Source: an uncultured Brevundimonas sp. (GTDB lineage Bacteria; Pseudomonadota; Alphaproteobacteria; Caulobacterales; Caulobacteraceae). From it: a DNA stretch of 13,287 bases. Location of the stretch: assembly GCF_943913055.1 (NCBI RefSeq), contig NZ_CALTWS010000056.1:1-13287 (forward strand), in the 5' to 3' direction. A model generated the notes under the pieces. It searched no databases, was not told where the DNA came from, and was given only the letters and a program-made list of their open reading frames with translations. The position numbers and the translations under genes are program-made. Numbering within the stretch: the first letter of the stretch is position 1; each line of letters begins with the position of its first letter. Of this stretch, positions 13,208 to 13,287 are shown in pieces.

Positions 13208-13287
13208 TCAGGCTTTTGCTGGCCAGTTGGCGGCGGCAATCGGTGCGCGTGCGCCCAGCACAGCCGCCGACACCCGGCTCCGTATGC
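13208..13287 (-). CDS. Possible 3' end of a minus-strand gene
   Basis: Minus-strand frame open from the window edge to a TGA at 13208-13210, giving 25 residues (RSRVSAAVLGARAPIAAANW, then PAKA). The composition is that of a normal GC-rich coding end, and the position, convergent with the SGNH gene and 18 bases from its stop, is plausible. Too short to recognise. Confidence 0.3.
   Translation of the reverse strand, partial: IRSRVSAAVLGARAPIAAANWPAKA

Overview
The window is GC-rich, densely packed bacterial DNA with short overlaps between genes. Gene content (NodS-like methyltransferase, DUF6880, TIGR02587/TIGR02588, BLUF, and a cluster of stress-type oxidoreductases) points to an alphaproteobacterium. 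Caulobacterales, and Brevundimonas in particular, is my best guess, from family recognition rather than any marker gene. No rRNA, tRNA, CRISPR array, transposase or phage gene was found.

Layout. (1) 1-1951, plus strand: three overlapping genes encode a PIG-L deacetylase (5' end outside the window), a NodS-like SAM methyltransferase and a family 2 glycosyltransferase. This is an enzyme set that could build and decorate an amino-sugar product. (2) 1956-2922, minus strand: three small conserved-hypothetical genes, one of the type databases label 'biopolymer transporter Tol'. (3) 3003-4376, plus: a DUF6880 protein diverging from them. (4) 4398-4943, minus: a DJ-1/PfpI stress protein convergent with DUF6880. 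(5) 5227-7133, plus: a stand-alone BLUF blue-light sensor, a coiled-coil hypothetical, and an overlapping pair (90-aa protein and an NTF2-like protein). This part has more AT-rich spacers, one of which holds a 58-base hairpin element. (6) 7134-7511: the only gap over 300 bases, containing at most a 42-codon coding-like remnant. (7) 7512-9656, minus: exodeoxyribonuclease III and the TIGR02588/TIGR02587 membrane pair. (8) 9831-11613, minus: SRPBCC protein followed by a zinc alcohol dehydrogenase. (9) 11734-13189, plus, diverging from (8): a short-chain dehydrogenase and an SGNH hydrolase. The last 80 bases may hold the 3' end of a minus-strand gene.

Working together. The PIG-L/methyltransferase/glycosyltransferase operon is the clearest biosynthetic unit and resembles, by analogy only, the enzyme classes of lipochitooligosaccharide (Nod factor) synthesis. 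Much of the rest looks like general-stress and redox housekeeping: PfpI, Zn-ADH, SRPBCC, SDR and exonuclease III. Near-matches to the alphaproteobacterial EcfG (sigma-T) promoter lie upstream of pfpI, the 90-aa gene and the SDR, so part of the window may belong to the general stress regulon. That is an inference from short motifs.
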